Shown here: in pieces, positions 9,059-17,148 of the stretch
Numbering within the stretch: position 1 is the first letter of the stretch
Layout: every line of letters begins with the position of its first letter
Assembly: GCF_008085905.1 (NCBI RefSeq)
Contig: NZ_VSFF01000002.1
Span: 62,001 to 126,000 of the forward strand
DNA: 64,000 nucleotides
Direction of reading: 5' to 3'
Source: Actinomadura syzygii
Lineage (GTDB): Bacteria > Actinomycetota > Actinomycetes > Streptosporangiales > Streptosporangiaceae
Notes under the pieces: generated by a model
The model's input: the letters and a program-made list of their open reading frames with translations, nothing else
The model's database searches: none
Told to the model about the DNA's origin: nothing
Position numbers and translations under genes: made by a program

Positions 9059-9064
9059 TAGGGT
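9059..9064 (+). promoter_or_regulatory. -10 element of a leaderless promoter for rph
   Basis: TAGGGT, then 7 bases, then the ATG at 9072. Same spacing as before mec and the cys upstream ORF. It overlaps the 3' end region of the MBL gene. Confidence 0.5.
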
Positions 9065-9071
9065 GGAGCGC

Positions 9072-9791
9072 ATGCCCCGTCCCGATGATCGCGCCAATGA
9101 CCAGCTCCGTACCGTCCGGATCCAGCGCGGATGGCTCGACCACGCGGAGGGGTCGGTGCTCGTCGAGTTCGGCGCGACGCGGGTCCTGTGCGCCGCCTCC
9201 GTCCAGGAGTCGGTGCCGCGCTGGCGGCGCGACAGCGGGCTCGGCTGGGTCACCGCCGAGTACGCGATGCTGCCCCGCGCCACGAACACGCGCAACGACC
9301 GCGAGTCGGTCCGGGGCCGGATCGGCGGCCGCACCCACGAGATCTCCCGCCTGATCGGACGCTCCGTCCGCGCCTGCATCGACTTCAAGGCGCTGGGGGA
9401 GAACACCGTCCAGCTCGACTGCGACGTCCTCCAGGCCGACGGCGGCACCCGCACCGCCGCGATCACCGGCGCCTACGTCGCGCTCGCCGACGCCGTGTCC
9501 TGGATGCGCGGCCGCAAGCTGCTCCGCGGCAACCCGCTGATGACGTCCGTGGCGGCGGTCAGCGTCGGCGTCGTGGAGGGCGAGCCCCGCCTCGACCTCT
9601 GCTACGAGGAGGACGGCGCCGCCAACACCGACATGAACGTCGTCTGCACCGGCGACGGCCGGTTCGCCGAGGTGCAGGGCACCGCCGAGCGCGCCCCCTT
9701 CGACCGCTCCGAGCTGGACGCCCTGCTCGACCTCGCCGCCGCGGGCTGCGCCGAGCTGACCCGCCTCCAGAACGAGGCCCTCGCCCGATGA
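9072..9791 (+). CDS. rph: Ribonuclease PH
   Basis: 239 residues, standard length. A phosphorolytic 3'-5' exoribonuclease that trims tRNA 3' ends, acting as a hexamer. Diagnostic stretches: [77 protein letters not shown] and [20 protein letters not shown]. The ATG at 9072 lies 18 bases after the preceding stop and just behind a leaderless -10 box. rdgB overlaps its stop by 4 bases, the same pair as Rv1340-Rv1341. Confidence 0.96.
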   Translation: MPRPDDRANDQLRTVRIQRGWLDHAEGSVLVEFGATRVLCAASVQESVPRWRRDSGLGWVTAEYAMLPRATNTRNDRESVRGRIGGRTHEISRLIGRSVRACIDFKALGENTVQLDCDVLQADGGTRTAAITGAYVALADAVSWMRGRKLLRGNPLMTSVAAVSVGVVEGEPRLDLCYEEDGAANTDMNVVCTGDGRFAEVQGTAERAPFDRSELDALLDLAAAGCAELTRLQNEALAR

Positions 9792-10393
9792 CGCGGATCG
9801 TCCTCGCCACCCACAACAAGGGCAAGGTCGCCGAACTGCACCGCATCCTCGGCGAGCTGGACGTCGTCGGCCTGGACGAGTTCCCCGGCGCCCCCGACGT
9901 CGCCGAGACCGAGCTGACGTTCGAGGGCAACGCGCTGCTGAAGGCCCGCGCGGTCGCCGCGTTCACCGGCCTGCCCGCCGTCGCCGACGACTCCGGCCTC
10001 TGCGTGGACGCGCTGAACGGCATGCCCGGCGTGCTGTCCGCCCGCTGGTCGGGACGCTACGGCGCGGCCACCGGCGACCGCGACACCGCTAACCTGCGGC
10101 TCGTCCTCGACCAGCTCGCGGACGTCCCCGACGAGCTGCGCGGCGGGGCGTTCGTGTGCGCGGCCGTGCTGGTCGTCCCGGGCGGCGTGGAGCACTGCGT
10201 CGAGGGCCGCCTGCGCGGCACGGTGATCCGGGAGCCGCGCGGCACCGGCGGGTTCGGCTACGACCCGATCTTCGTCCCGGACGGCGGCGAGCGCAGCACC
10301 GCGGAGCTCTCCGCCGAGGAGAAGGACGCCATCAGCCACCGCGGCCGGGCCTTCCGCGCCCTGTCCGAACTGATCCCGCAGGCCCTCGGCTAG
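9788..10393 (+). CDS. rdgB: RdgB/HAM1-type non-canonical purine NTP pyrophosphatase
   Basis: 201 residues. Hydrolyses dITP, XTP and ITP to monophosphates and keeps deaminated purines out of nucleic acids. Family motifs: [17 protein letters not shown] at the N-terminus, [42 protein letters not shown], then [15 protein letters not shown] and AEKD-like [16 protein letters not shown]. The ATG overlaps the rph stop (ATGA, 9788-9791). It ends 13 bases before the convergent MEDS/HATPase gene. Confidence 0.95.
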   Translation: MTRIVLATHNKGKVAELHRILGELDVVGLDEFPGAPDVAETELTFEGNALLKARAVAAFTGLPAVADDSGLCVDALNGMPGVLSARWSGRYGAATGDRDTANLRLVLDQLADVPDELRGGAFVCAAVLVVPGGVEHCVEGRLRGTVIREPRGTGGFGYDPIFVPDGGERSTAELSAEEKDAISHRGRAFRALSELIPQALG

Positions 10394-10406
10394 TGCGCGC
10401 GCCGGG

Positions 10407-11330
10407 CTAGCACTTCACGTGCAGGCGGACGAAGGTGCCGTCCCAGCCCGCGCGGAGCTCCATCAGGTCGACGAGGAGGCGGACGGTCCACAGCCCGAAG
10501 CCGCGCTGGAGGGCGGAGTCGGGCGGGATGAACCCGGTCAGCGGGCTCGGGCCGGGACGCCAGAAGCCGTTGTCGCCGACCTCGGTGATCAGGGCGGAGC
10601 CGTCGCGCCACAGCCACAGCCCGATCGGGGGCGTGCCGTGCTGGAGGGCGTTCGCGGCGACCTCGTTGACCGCGGTGACGAGGTTGCGCGCGGGCTGCCC
10701 GGCGAGCCCGTTCCGGCGGGCGTGCTCGCCCACGAACGACCGGAGTTTGTGCAGGTCGTCGCCGTCTATCGGGAGGTAGTCGGCGCCGCGCGGACGGTCG
10801 AAGCGGACCCGCCGGTCGCAGCCCGACCCGAACGTCTCGGGGTCGATGTACTCCTCGCTGGGGGCGCTGTCGCCGCCCGCGAGCAGCAGCGGGTGGGTGC
10901 GGCGCGCCTCCGCGACGACCCGGGGCGGCAGGGCCTCGGTGTCGTAGGGGCACAGCGCGCGGGCCCCCGAGTTCTCGAACACGACGTTGATGAGGGACTC
11001 GTAGCGGACCCATTCGAGGGTCTGGCGCTCGTCCCAGCCGTCCCAGACCGGTTCGGCGAGGGCGCGGACGGTGCGCGGCTCGCTCTTCTTCACGATGGCC
11101 TGGTAGTCGCGCAGGGTGTGGACGGGATGCCGGTAGAACTCGGCCGAGTCGCGGTACAGGATCGGCGTGCCCGCCGTGCCGAGCACGTCGCGCAGCGCGG
11201 ACAGGTTCGGTTCGCGGGCGACGGCGACCACGGCCTCGTCGCGCTCGAGACCAGACTTCAGGAACGGGACGGTTACGGCGAGGAACTCGTCGACGTCGCG
11301 GTACAGGAAGGCCCTGTGCTCCAGGCTCAT
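10407..11330 (-). CDS. MEDS-domain anti-sigma-type ATPase (third gene of MEDS cluster)
   Basis: 307 residues from the ATG at 11330 (MSLEHRAFLYRDVDEF); GGAG lies upstream. Residues 1-170 are a MEDS domain (sensory, named for its methanogen/DcmR origin: VPFLKSGLERDEAVVAVA, LYRDSAEFY, LEWVRYESLINVVFENSGARALCPYD). The C-terminus is a Bergerat ATPase of the RsbW/SpoIIAB anti-sigma type, with N box NEVAANALQHG and a G-rich RGFGLWTVRLLVDLMEL. It likely phosphorylates a STAS partner; the gene just upstream on the strand encodes one. It has no membrane segment. The cognate sigma factor is not in the window. Confidence 0.85.
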   Translation of the reverse strand: MSLEHRAFLYRDVDEFLAVTVPFLKSGLERDEAVVAVAREPNLSALRDVLGTAGTPILYRDSAEFYRHPVHTLRDYQAIVKKSEPRTVRALAEPVWDGWDERQTLEWVRYESLINVVFENSGARALCPYDTEALPPRVVAEARRTHPLLLAGGDSAPSEEYIDPETFGSGCDRRVRFDRPRGADYLPIDGDDLHKLRSFVGEHARRNGLAGQPARNLVTAVNEVAANALQHGTPPIGLWLWRDGSALITEVGDNGFWRPGPSPLTGFIPPDSALQRGFGLWTVRLLVDLMELRAGWDGTFVRLHVKC

Positions 11331-11404
11331 CGGGCTCCGCCTCTCCGAAGGACCTTCCCCGAGGTTTCCGGAGCGAGCCCCGGAAAACCCCCGCTTCGCC
11401 GCCG

Positions 11405-12337
11405 TCACCGGGAGGTCTCCTCGCCGCCCGTGATGCTTCGTTCGGCGCCGCGGGTGAGGCCGGGCAGGCGGTGCCAGCCGACCATCTCGATGACGTGCTC
11501 CACGTTCGGCGTGAGGTTGTCGAGCACCAGCGGCTCGCCCGCGGGCAGCGCGACGGCGTGCTGCGCCAGCAGGTTGAGGCCGCCGAGGTCGATGAAGCCG
11601 AGCCGGGACAGGTCGAGGTGCAGGCCGCCGCGCGGCACGCCGGAGCGGCGGGTGCTCACCTGGACGAGCTGCTCGGCGAACACCGTGTGCCGCGCGGCGT
11701 CCAACTCGCCCTCGACCCGCAGGCCGTCGGGTTGGAACGTGCGCACTATCTTCAGGATCCCGTCGTCGAATTCGGGGTTCACTTCCACGAGGACCTCGTG
11801 TGCGTCGCGGAGGGCGGTGAGCTCGTCGCGCCGGCAGGCGCGGCGGTCGATCTGGCAGATCGCCATCGCCATCGTGCTCGGCGACACGGCGTCGCCGACC
11901 CGGTGCTCACAACCCAGCACCGGGCCGAGGTCGGAGCGCCCCGGCTCGTTCACCAGCCAGCTGTAGTCGGTGGTGATGCGCACGGCCCGGAAGCCCTGCC
12001 CGAACGCCGCGTCGACCTCGCGGGCGAGCGTGTCGAGCATCATCGCGGGCTCGAAGGTGCCGTGCCGGTCGAGGCAGGCGTCCCGCCGCGAGATGACCCG
12101 CAGCTGGCCCGACCTTCCGTGCGCGTGGACGTCCACGAGCTGCCGCGGGCCGAGGCCGGGGAGGCGGTCGGCGGAGGCGTCGGTGACGTACACGACCTTC
12201 TCGTTCGTCGCCAGCCCTTCCAGGACGAAGGGCCCGATGACGCTGTCGCGCTCTTCCGCGCCGCTGTAGGCCAGCCAGGCGTGGTCGCCCGGACGTACTT
12301 GGCTGACGGGACGCTTGGCGAACCAGGGTGTCTCCAT
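11405..12337 (-). CDS. MEDS-STAS domain protein (second gene of MEDS cluster)
   Basis: About 310 residues: N-terminal MEDS domain (VRPGDHAWLAYSGAEERDSVIGPF, LATNEKVVYVTDA) and C-terminal STAS domain (LRVEGELDAARHTVFAEQL, LHLDLSRLGFIDLGGLNLL). The STAS segment IDLGGLNLL places its possible phospho-acceptor (normally Ser in DSxG) at the Gly of DLGG, so the usual Ser is not evident. I prefer the ATG at 12337, though a GTG at 12418 keeps the frame open. It lies between two MEDS-ATPase genes on the same strand, which suggests a partner-switching unit. Confidence 0.8.
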   Translation of the reverse strand: METPWFAKRPVSQVRPGDHAWLAYSGAEERDSVIGPFVLEGLATNEKVVYVTDASADRLPGLGPRQLVDVHAHGRSGQLRVISRRDACLDRHGTFEPAMMLDTLAREVDAAFGQGFRAVRITTDYSWLVNEPGRSDLGPVLGCEHRVGDAVSPSTMAMAICQIDRRACRRDELTALRDAHEVLVEVNPEFDDGILKIVRTFQPDGLRVEGELDAARHTVFAEQLVQVSTRRSGVPRGGLHLDLSRLGFIDLGGLNLLAQHAVALPAGEPLVLDNLTPNVEHVIEMVGWHRLPGLTRGAERSITGGEETSR

Positions 12338-12437
12338 GGCCTGTCCATCGAGGTCGGTGATTTGTTCAGCGTACGCCGCCGCCCGGGTTTTGGAAGCCCA
12401 ACGCACGGAGTTCCTCACGCTCTGTTCACCCCCGCGC

Positions 12438-13433
12438 TCACCCCTTCGCGCCGGGTTCGGGCAGGGCCAGCCGCAGGCGGACGACGCTGCCGCCGTCGCC
12501 CGTCCGGATCTGGACGATGGAGCACAGCAGCCGGACGGCCCACAGCCCGAACCGCCCGCCGGACGCCGCGCCGCCCGGACGCGGCGGGATCAGCCCGTAG
12601 CCGCTGTCGGACGTCCACCGTCCGCTGTCGCAGACCTCGCAGACCAGGGCGGGGACGCCGTCCGGCGCCTCCGTCCACATCCGCATGACGATCGGCGGCT
12701 CGCCGTGCCGCCACGCGTTGGTGACGACCTCGGTGACGGCGACGAGGAGGCGTTGCAGGTCGTCCTCGGGCAGGGGCGTCGACCGCGCGTAGTCGGTGAC
12801 GTAGGCCCGCAGCCAGAACAGGTCGGGACGTTCGAGCTTCAGCGTGTCCGCGCCGGCGGGCGGACGGGGCAGCGGCTCGGCGTCGCACCCTGCCGAGTAC
12901 GTCCACGGGTCGACGTAACCGGGGTTCGGGACGGCCCGTGCCCCGCGCACCGTCTCGGGGTGCGTCCGGCGGGCGGCCGCGACGACGCCCGCGGGCAGCG
13001 ACGCCTCGTACGGGCAGAGCAGCGCTGCGCCGGTGCCGCGGAACGCGACGTTGAGGACGGCTTCCACCCGCTGCCATTCGACGACCTCGAGCCGTGACCG
13101 CCGCGCCCACACCGGGTCGCCGAGGACGCGGAGGCGGCGGCCCCGCCAGGCGGTGTCGTCGGCGTCGCTGAGGCAGTCGGCGAGCGTCCGGGACGGGTGT
13201 TCGTACCAGGTCGCGGCGTCGGCGAACTCGATGCCCTCGGCGGCCGGGCCGAGCGCGTCCCGCAGCAGGGACTCGCGGTCGGGGCGGGACACGGCGAGCA
13301 CGCGGTCGCCCGCGTCGACCCCGTCGAGGAGGAACGGGACGGCGCCCGCGAGGAGTTGGCCGGGGCCGTCGTAAGGGAGCACGCGGTGCGTGAAGGAGTC
13401 GCTGGCGGCGGTCCCCGCCGGGCTTGTGGTCAT
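12438..13433 (-). CDS. MEDS-domain anti-sigma-type ATPase (first gene of MEDS cluster)
   Basis: 331 residues from the ATG at 13433 (MTTSPAGTAASDSFTHRVLPYDG); the open frame extends further but without homology. The N-terminal half is a MEDS domain (VPFLLDGVDAGDRVLAVSRPD, TWYEHPSRTLAD, EWQRVEAVLNVAFRGTGAALLCPYE). The C-terminal RsbW-type ATPase has N box TEVVTNAWRHGEPP, a G1 box VCEVCDSG and GGRFGLWAVRLL. It is the promoter-proximal gene of a three-gene set with the STAS protein and the second ATPase. It diverges from tRNA-Leu. No strong Shine-Dalgarno is seen. Confidence 0.84.
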   Translation of the reverse strand: MTTSPAGTAASDSFTHRVLPYDGPGQLLAGAVPFLLDGVDAGDRVLAVSRPDRESLLRDALGPAAEGIEFADAATWYEHPSRTLADCLSDADDTAWRGRRLRVLGDPVWARRSRLEVVEWQRVEAVLNVAFRGTGAALLCPYEASLPAGVVAAARRTHPETVRGARAVPNPGYVDPWTYSAGCDAEPLPRPPAGADTLKLERPDLFWLRAYVTDYARSTPLPEDDLQRLLVAVTEVVTNAWRHGEPPIVMRMWTEAPDGVPALVCEVCDSGRWTSDSGYGLIPPRPGGAASGGRFGLWAVRLLCSIVQIRTGDGGSVVRLRLALPEPGAKG

Positions 13434-13679
13434 GGAGTCACCGACTGGACTGGCGGACGGACCCGTCAAGCCTAGGCCGCCCGGCGGCGCCCTGCCGAGG
13501 GCGTGCTGCAAATGCAGTGGCAAGATTCCCGGAGGTCGTGTCCGCAATTGCGGAGAGGGGCGTCCCATACCGGGACGGGCTTCACGCGGGACGGCCGGAC
13601 GCGGCCGTTTGGGCCGGATAACCGCACCACGCCAGCGGATCATGGCGATAAGCTGAACAAGTTCCCACGCGGGAGTAGG

Positions 13680-13764
13680 GCGGGCGTGGCGAAATCAGGT
13701 ATACGCGGCAGGTTTAGGTCCTGTTGGTGGCGACACCGTGGGGGTTCGAATCCCCCCGCCCGCA
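13680..13764 (+). tRNA. tRNA-Leu (anticodon TAG)
   Basis: A class II tRNA: acceptor stem GCGGGCG (13680-13686) pairs with CGCCCGC (13757-13763), with A discriminator at 13764. The D arm begins TGGCGAAATC. The anticodon stem GCAGG/CCTGT holds the loop TTTAGGT with anticodon TAG at 13715-13717. A long variable arm (tggtggcgacacc) and the T arm GGGGGTTCGAATCCCCC follow. CCA is not fully encoded. Confidence 0.95.
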
Positions 13765-13874
13765 CCGGTCGGGACACCGGAACGGCCCGCGCGCCACGCG
13801 CGGGCCGCCTTTATGTGCACGCTCAAAACCGCGGCGCGCCCGAATCCCGGACGCGCCCGCGCGGGCGCGGTCGG

Positions 13875-14342
13875 TCAGAGGTCGAGTTCGCGGCGGAGGC
13901 GCTCGACGTGCCCGGTGGCCTTCACGTTGTAGTACGGCTTCTCGATCTTGCCGTCGGCGTCCACCAGGAAGGTCGAGCGGATCACGCCGACGACCGTCCG
14001 GCCGTAGAGCTTCTTCTCGCCGTAGGCGCCGTAGGCGCGCAGGACCTCGGCGTCCGGGTCGGAGAGCAGCGGGAACGTCAGGCCCTCCTTCTCGCGGAAC
14101 TTCGCGAGCTTGGCGGGCTTGTCGGGGGAGATGCCGATGACGGCGACCCCGGCGGCCTCCAGGTCGCCGAGGCTGCCCTGGAAGTCGACGGCCTCCTTGG
14201 TGCAGCCGGGGGTCAGGGCCGCCGGGTAGAAGTAGAGGATCACGCGCTTCCCGCGCAGGGACGCCAGCGACACGGGGGCCGCGTCGGCGTCGGGAAGCTC
14301 GAAATCGGGGGCGACGTCGCCCGGCTGGAGCCGCTCGGACAC
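13875..14342 (-). CDS. bcp: Peroxiredoxin of the BCP family
   Basis: 155 residues from the GTG at 14342. Thiol peroxidase that reduces hydroperoxides. The peroxidatic cysteine is C47 in YPAALTPGCTKEAVDF. The resolving cysteine usually found five residues later (CxxxxC) is Val52 here, so a 1-Cys mechanism using an external thiol, or a distant resolving Cys, is expected. LYFYPA, GISPDKPAKLAKFREKEGLTFPLLSD and GVIRSTFLVDADGKI are family-typical. It faces tRNA-Leu and diverges from the DUF3618 gene. Confidence 0.93.
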   Translation of the reverse strand: MSERLQPGDVAPDFELPDADAAPVSLASLRGKRVILYFYPAALTPGCTKEAVDFQGSLGDLEAAGVAVIGISPDKPAKLAKFREKEGLTFPLLSDPDAEVLRAYGAYGEKKLYGRTVVGVIRSTFLVDADGKIEKPYYNVKATGHVERLRRELDL

Positions 14343-14497
14343 CCTGACCCGCCTTTCGCTCGGATGGTTGGTCCAACGGTACCCGCGGCCGGGGTGCGGC
14401 GGACGTCCGGGGCCCGGACCTGCCACACTGTTCGGACCATGCTTCGCAGCTGATGGTTCCGCCCGACACTACGGCCCGACACGATTAAGGACACGGC

Positions 14498-14824
14498 ATG
14501 GCTGACAGGTCCCGCGACCCGGAGGAGCTGGAGCGGGAGATCGAGCGCACCCGCCGGGAGCTCGCCCGCACGATCGACGAGTTGGCCGACCGGGTCAACC
14601 CGAAGAACGTCGCGCACCGGGGCGCCGAGCGGTTGAAGGAGGAGGCGGGCCAGGTCGCGAAGGCCGCCCGCGCGCTGGTGCGTCCGGCCGAGGGCGCGGT
14701 GGACGACTACGACGACGGCGGCGCGGACGGCGGGATCGACAAGCGGCTGCTGCTGGTGGGCGTCGGGGCCGCCGTCACCGTGACCGCCCTGGTCCTCTGG
14801 GGCCGTAGGCGCAGACGGCGCTGA
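14498..14824 (+). CDS. DUF3618 membrane-anchored protein
   Basis: 108 residues. The DUF3618 motif is at the N-terminus (RDPEELEREIERTRRELARTIDELADRVNPKNV), an amphipathic helix predicted to lie on the membrane or bind a partner. A charged linker (DDYDDGGADGG) and one transmembrane helix (LLLVGVGAAVTVTALVLWG, about residues 84-102) follow, ending in an Arg-rich tail. AAGGA precedes the ATG. The family is common in actinobacteria near envelope or phage-holin genes; its role is not established. Its 3' end overlaps the convergent zinc-finger gene by 50 bases. Confidence 0.85.
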   Translation: MADRSRDPEELEREIERTRRELARTIDELADRVNPKNVAHRGAERLKEEAGQVAKAARALVRPAEGAVDDYDDGGADGGIDKRLLLVGVGAAVTVTALVLWGRRRRRR

Positions 14825-15110
14825 CACCCGTCCCGGAGGCGCCGGTCCGCGATCCGCGGCCGGCGCTTCGGCGTCCGCGGCCCGAACGATCCACGGCGGA
14901 GCGTCCGGAGGCGGAGCGTCCCGAAGCGGAGTGCGGGCGGACGGTGCGGCGCAGGAGTTCGGCGACCGTCCGCAGCTCGGCGAGCTCGGCCCGGCACGGC
15001 GGGCAGCCGCGCAGGTGCGCCGCCAGCTCGGCAGCCTCCGCCCCCGGCAGCCGCCCGAGCGCGTAGCCGCCGAGGCCGAGGCGGTACTCCCCGCAGTCCG
15101 TTCGTCCCAC
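14775..15110 (-). CDS. Putative zinc-finger (zf-HC2) anti-sigma-like protein, short
   Basis: 111 residues. Residues 1-55 form the anti-sigma zinc-binding helix set: C6, then LGGYALGRLPGAEAAELAAHLRGCPPCRAELAEL with H-x3-C-x2-C. The rest is a Ser/Gly/Arg-rich repetitive tail without a membrane helix, whereas full anti-sigma factors of this type usually carry one. No ECF sigma gene is adjacent. The tail overlaps the DUF3618 gene on the opposite strand, so the 3' half could be spurious or degenerate. It starts 36 bases after the SIMPL gene and may share its transcript. Confidence 0.6.
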   Translation of the reverse strand: MGRTDCGEYRLGLGGYALGRLPGAEAAELAAHLRGCPPCRAELAELRTVAELLRRTVRPHSASGRSASGRSAVDRSGRGRRSAGRGSRTGASGTGVSAVCAYGPRGPGRSR

Positions 15111-15146
15111 GTCCTGGAATACGGGCGCGGCGCCGGGTGCGTTCAG

Positions 15147-15821
15147 TCAGCGGGAGCCGAGGTCGGGCGGGCTCACCGTGAAGCGGGCCTCGACGGCCGC
15201 GCGGACGATCTGCGTCGCGGGCTCCAGGTCGATCGGCTCGGGCTCGTCGGCGGCGGCGGCGCCGGGCGCGCCGCCGTACGCGGCGGCCAGCGTGACGGGC
15301 CCGCCCTGGTCGCGGCCGAGGCCCTCGTCCGACAGCTCGACCAGGCCGACGAGTTCGCTGCCGAGCGCGTCGGCGTAGCGGCGGGCCCGCTCGACCGCCT
15401 CGTGCGCGGCCTGCCGGGCGGCCTCCCGGTACACCCCGCTGTCGCGGCGCAGGTCCCACTGCGGGCCGTCGACGAACGTGCGCTCCAGGTCGCCGAGCCG
15501 GGCGACCAGCTCGCCGAGCACGCCGAAGTCGCTGACCGTGATCTTGATCCAGACGGTGCCGCGGTAGGCGCGGACGTCCCCCTCGCGCCGCCGGTACTTC
15601 AGCACCGGCGTGATCGACAGCCCGCCCGTCTCCAGCCTCTCCACGGCCTCGCCGTAGGACTTCACCAGGTCGAGGCAGCGCTGGTTGCGCTCGGTGAGCC
15701 GGTCGAGGGCCGCCCGCCGGTCGGACTCCTGCGACTGGACGTGCACCGACAGCCGCGCGATCTCCGGCTCGGCCTCCAGCACCGCCTCGCCGCGAACACT
15801 GATCAGAGGCGCGTCACTCAT
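15147..15821 (-). CDS. SIMPL (DUF541) domain protein
   Basis: 224 residues, one SIMPL domain from the N-terminus: ISVRGEAVLEAEPEIARLSVHVQSQ, the repeated RRAALDRLTERNQRCLDLVKSYGEAVERLETGGLSITPVL and VWIKITVSDFGVLGELVARLGDL, and an ARQAAHEAVERARRYADALG helix. Many relatives are periplasmic or secreted oligomers, but no signal peptide is visible here. The Ala/Pro-rich linker near residue 190 is unusual. Function unknown. The zinc-finger gene follows on the same strand. Confidence 0.85.
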   Translation of the reverse strand: MSDAPLISVRGEAVLEAEPEIARLSVHVQSQESDRRAALDRLTERNQRCLDLVKSYGEAVERLETGGLSITPVLKYRRREGDVRAYRGTVWIKITVSDFGVLGELVARLGDLERTFVDGPQWDLRRDSGVYREAARQAAHEAVERARRYADALGSELVGLVELSDEGLGRDQGGPVTLAAAYGGAPGAAAADEPEPIDLEPATQIVRAAVEARFTVSPPDLGSR

Positions 15822-15883
15822 ACCCCCAACCTAAGCCCAGGCCCACGGGTCGTGCGGCCGGAGGGCGGCCGCGCCCGGAGGCC

Positions 15884-15902
15884 GAAGGGGGTCGCCCCCT
15901 TC
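15884..15902. repeat. Short G-run/C-run hairpin repeat
   Basis: GAAGGGGG - TCG - CCCCCTTC, a perfect 8-bp stem sharing the core GGGGGTCGCCCCC with the hairpin at 60654-60673. It is preceded by GC-rich gcggccggagggcggccgc (15855-15873) and lies at the 3' end of the deaminase/aldolase gene, overlapping its stop region, so it may also terminate that transcript. Confidence 0.5.
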
Positions 15903-17094
15903 ACAGAAACGTCTTCCCTTCGCCCCTGTACGTGGGGACGGTCCTGACGACATGGTCGCCGTCGATCAGGTGGAGGGCGTCGAAGCGCTCGCACAGTTCG
16001 CCCGCCTTGGTGTGCCGGAACCAGACGCGGTCGCCGACGGACAGCAGGTCGGCGGAGCGGCCGAGCAGCGGCGTCTGCACCTCGCCCGCGCCCTCGTTCG
16101 GGTCGTAGGACAGGCCGGTCGGCAGGTACGGCTGGGGGAGGCGGACGGCGTCGGCGGGGCCGGACGCCAGGTACCCGCCGCCGAGGCAGGTCGCTACGCC
16201 GGGCCCGGGACGGCGCGCGACGGGCAGCGCGAACAGCGCGGCGGGACGTCCGGCGAAGTTGGAGTACTGGTCGAACAGGTGCGGCTGGTAGAGCCCGGAT
16301 CCGGCCGCGACCTCGGTGACGGCGCGCTCGGCGGCGGTCTTCTCGACGCTGCCGGTGCCGCCGCCGTTGACGAACTCCAGGTCGGTGAGCTGCCGCACGG
16401 CCCGGACGATGGCCGCCCGCCGCCGCGCCAGCTCGGTCCGCGACCGCTGCTGCATGGCGCGGATCACCCGGCCCCTGGCGGGACGGCCCGGCGGGACGTC
16501 CCCGACCCCGGCGATCTGGGCCTCGTAGGCCATCAGCCCGACGAGGCGCAGCGACGGCCGCTTGAGGACCTGCTCGGCGAACGCCGCGACCTCGGCTGGG
16601 GTGCGCAGCGGGGAGCGCAGCGCGCCGATCCGGACCCGTCCGCCCAGGGGGCGGTACGAGGCGTCGACGTCGACGCAGACCCGGATATGACGGTCGCCCA
16701 CCGCGGCCTCGATCAGGTCGAGGTGCTCGGGGCAGTCGACCATGAGCGTGACGGCGCGGGCGGCGGCCGGGTCGGCGGCGAGCGCGGCGAGGGCCGTCCG
16801 GTCGGTGGTGGGGTAGGCGACGAGGATGTCGTCGCTGACGCCCTCCGCGGCGAGCCAGAGCGCCTCGGGGAGGGTGAAGGCCATGATCCCGGCGAAGCCG
16901 TCCATGGCGAGGACGTCGGCGAGGAGGGCGCGGCACCGCACCGACTTGCTCGCGACCCGGATCGGCTTCCCGGCGGCGCGGCGCACGAGACCGGCGGCGT
17001 TGGCGCGGAAGGCCGCGAGGTCGACGGCGGCGAACGGGGCCTCGATCCCGGCCGTCGCGGCGTCGTAGCGGTCGCGGAGGTTCATGCTCGTCAC
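15901..17094 (-). CDS. PLP-dependent amino acid deaminase/aldolase (alanine racemase fold)
   Basis: 397 residues of the alanine-racemase-type TIM-barrel group that includes D-threonine aldolase and D-serine dehydratase. The PLP lysine is in RVASKSVRCRALL near residue 50. The barrel continues with MVDCPEHLDLIEAA, VCVDVDASYRPLGGRVRIG, LVGLMAYEAQIAG and EFVNGGGTGSVEKT, and the C-terminal domain has LFALPVARRP and VGDRVWFRHTKAGELCERFD with possible metal ligands. It is usually annotated as amino acid deaminase/aldolase; substrate unknown. The start is GTG at 17094, 6 bases behind a TAGGCT -10 box, so a leaderless mRNA is likely. Confidence 0.85.
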   Translation of the reverse strand: MTSMNLRDRYDAATAGIEAPFAAVDLAAFRANAAGLVRRAAGKPIRVASKSVRCRALLADVLAMDGFAGIMAFTLPEALWLAAEGVSDDILVAYPTTDRTALAALAADPAAARAVTLMVDCPEHLDLIEAAVGDRHIRVCVDVDASYRPLGGRVRIGALRSPLRTPAEVAAFAEQVLKRPSLRLVGLMAYEAQIAGVGDVPPGRPARGRVIRAMQQRSRTELARRRAAIVRAVRQLTDLEFVNGGGTGSVEKTAAERAVTEVAAGSGLYQPHLFDQYSNFAGRPAALFALPVARRPGPGVATCLGGGYLASGPADAVRLPQPYLPTGLSYDPNEGAGEVQTPLLGRSADLLSVGDRVWFRHTKAGELCERFDALHLIDGDHVVRTVPTYRGEGKTFL

Positions 17095-17100
17095 GATGCC

Positions 17101-17132
17101 AGCCTAGCGGCAAATGTGAAATCCTCTCACAT
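17101..17132 (-). promoter_or_regulatory. Promoter -10 and inverted-repeat operator for the deaminase/aldolase gene
   Basis: On the minus strand TAGGCT (17106-17101) lies 6 bases before the GTG start. Upstream of it, ATGTGA (17114-17119) and TCACAT (17127-17132) form an inverted repeat with a 7-base spacer that covers the expected -35. GTGA-N-TCAC sites bind Crp-type and GntR-type regulators; which one acts here cannot be told. Confidence 0.45.
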
Positions 17133-17148
17133 CCACCGTTCGGGCCGG

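Noticed and set aside
13387..13656. Short plus-strand frames between the MEDS cluster and tRNA-Leu
   Set aside because: No ribosome-binding site, low-complexity translation and partial overlap with the MEDS gene; the gap 13434-13679 appears to hold only promoter sequence.
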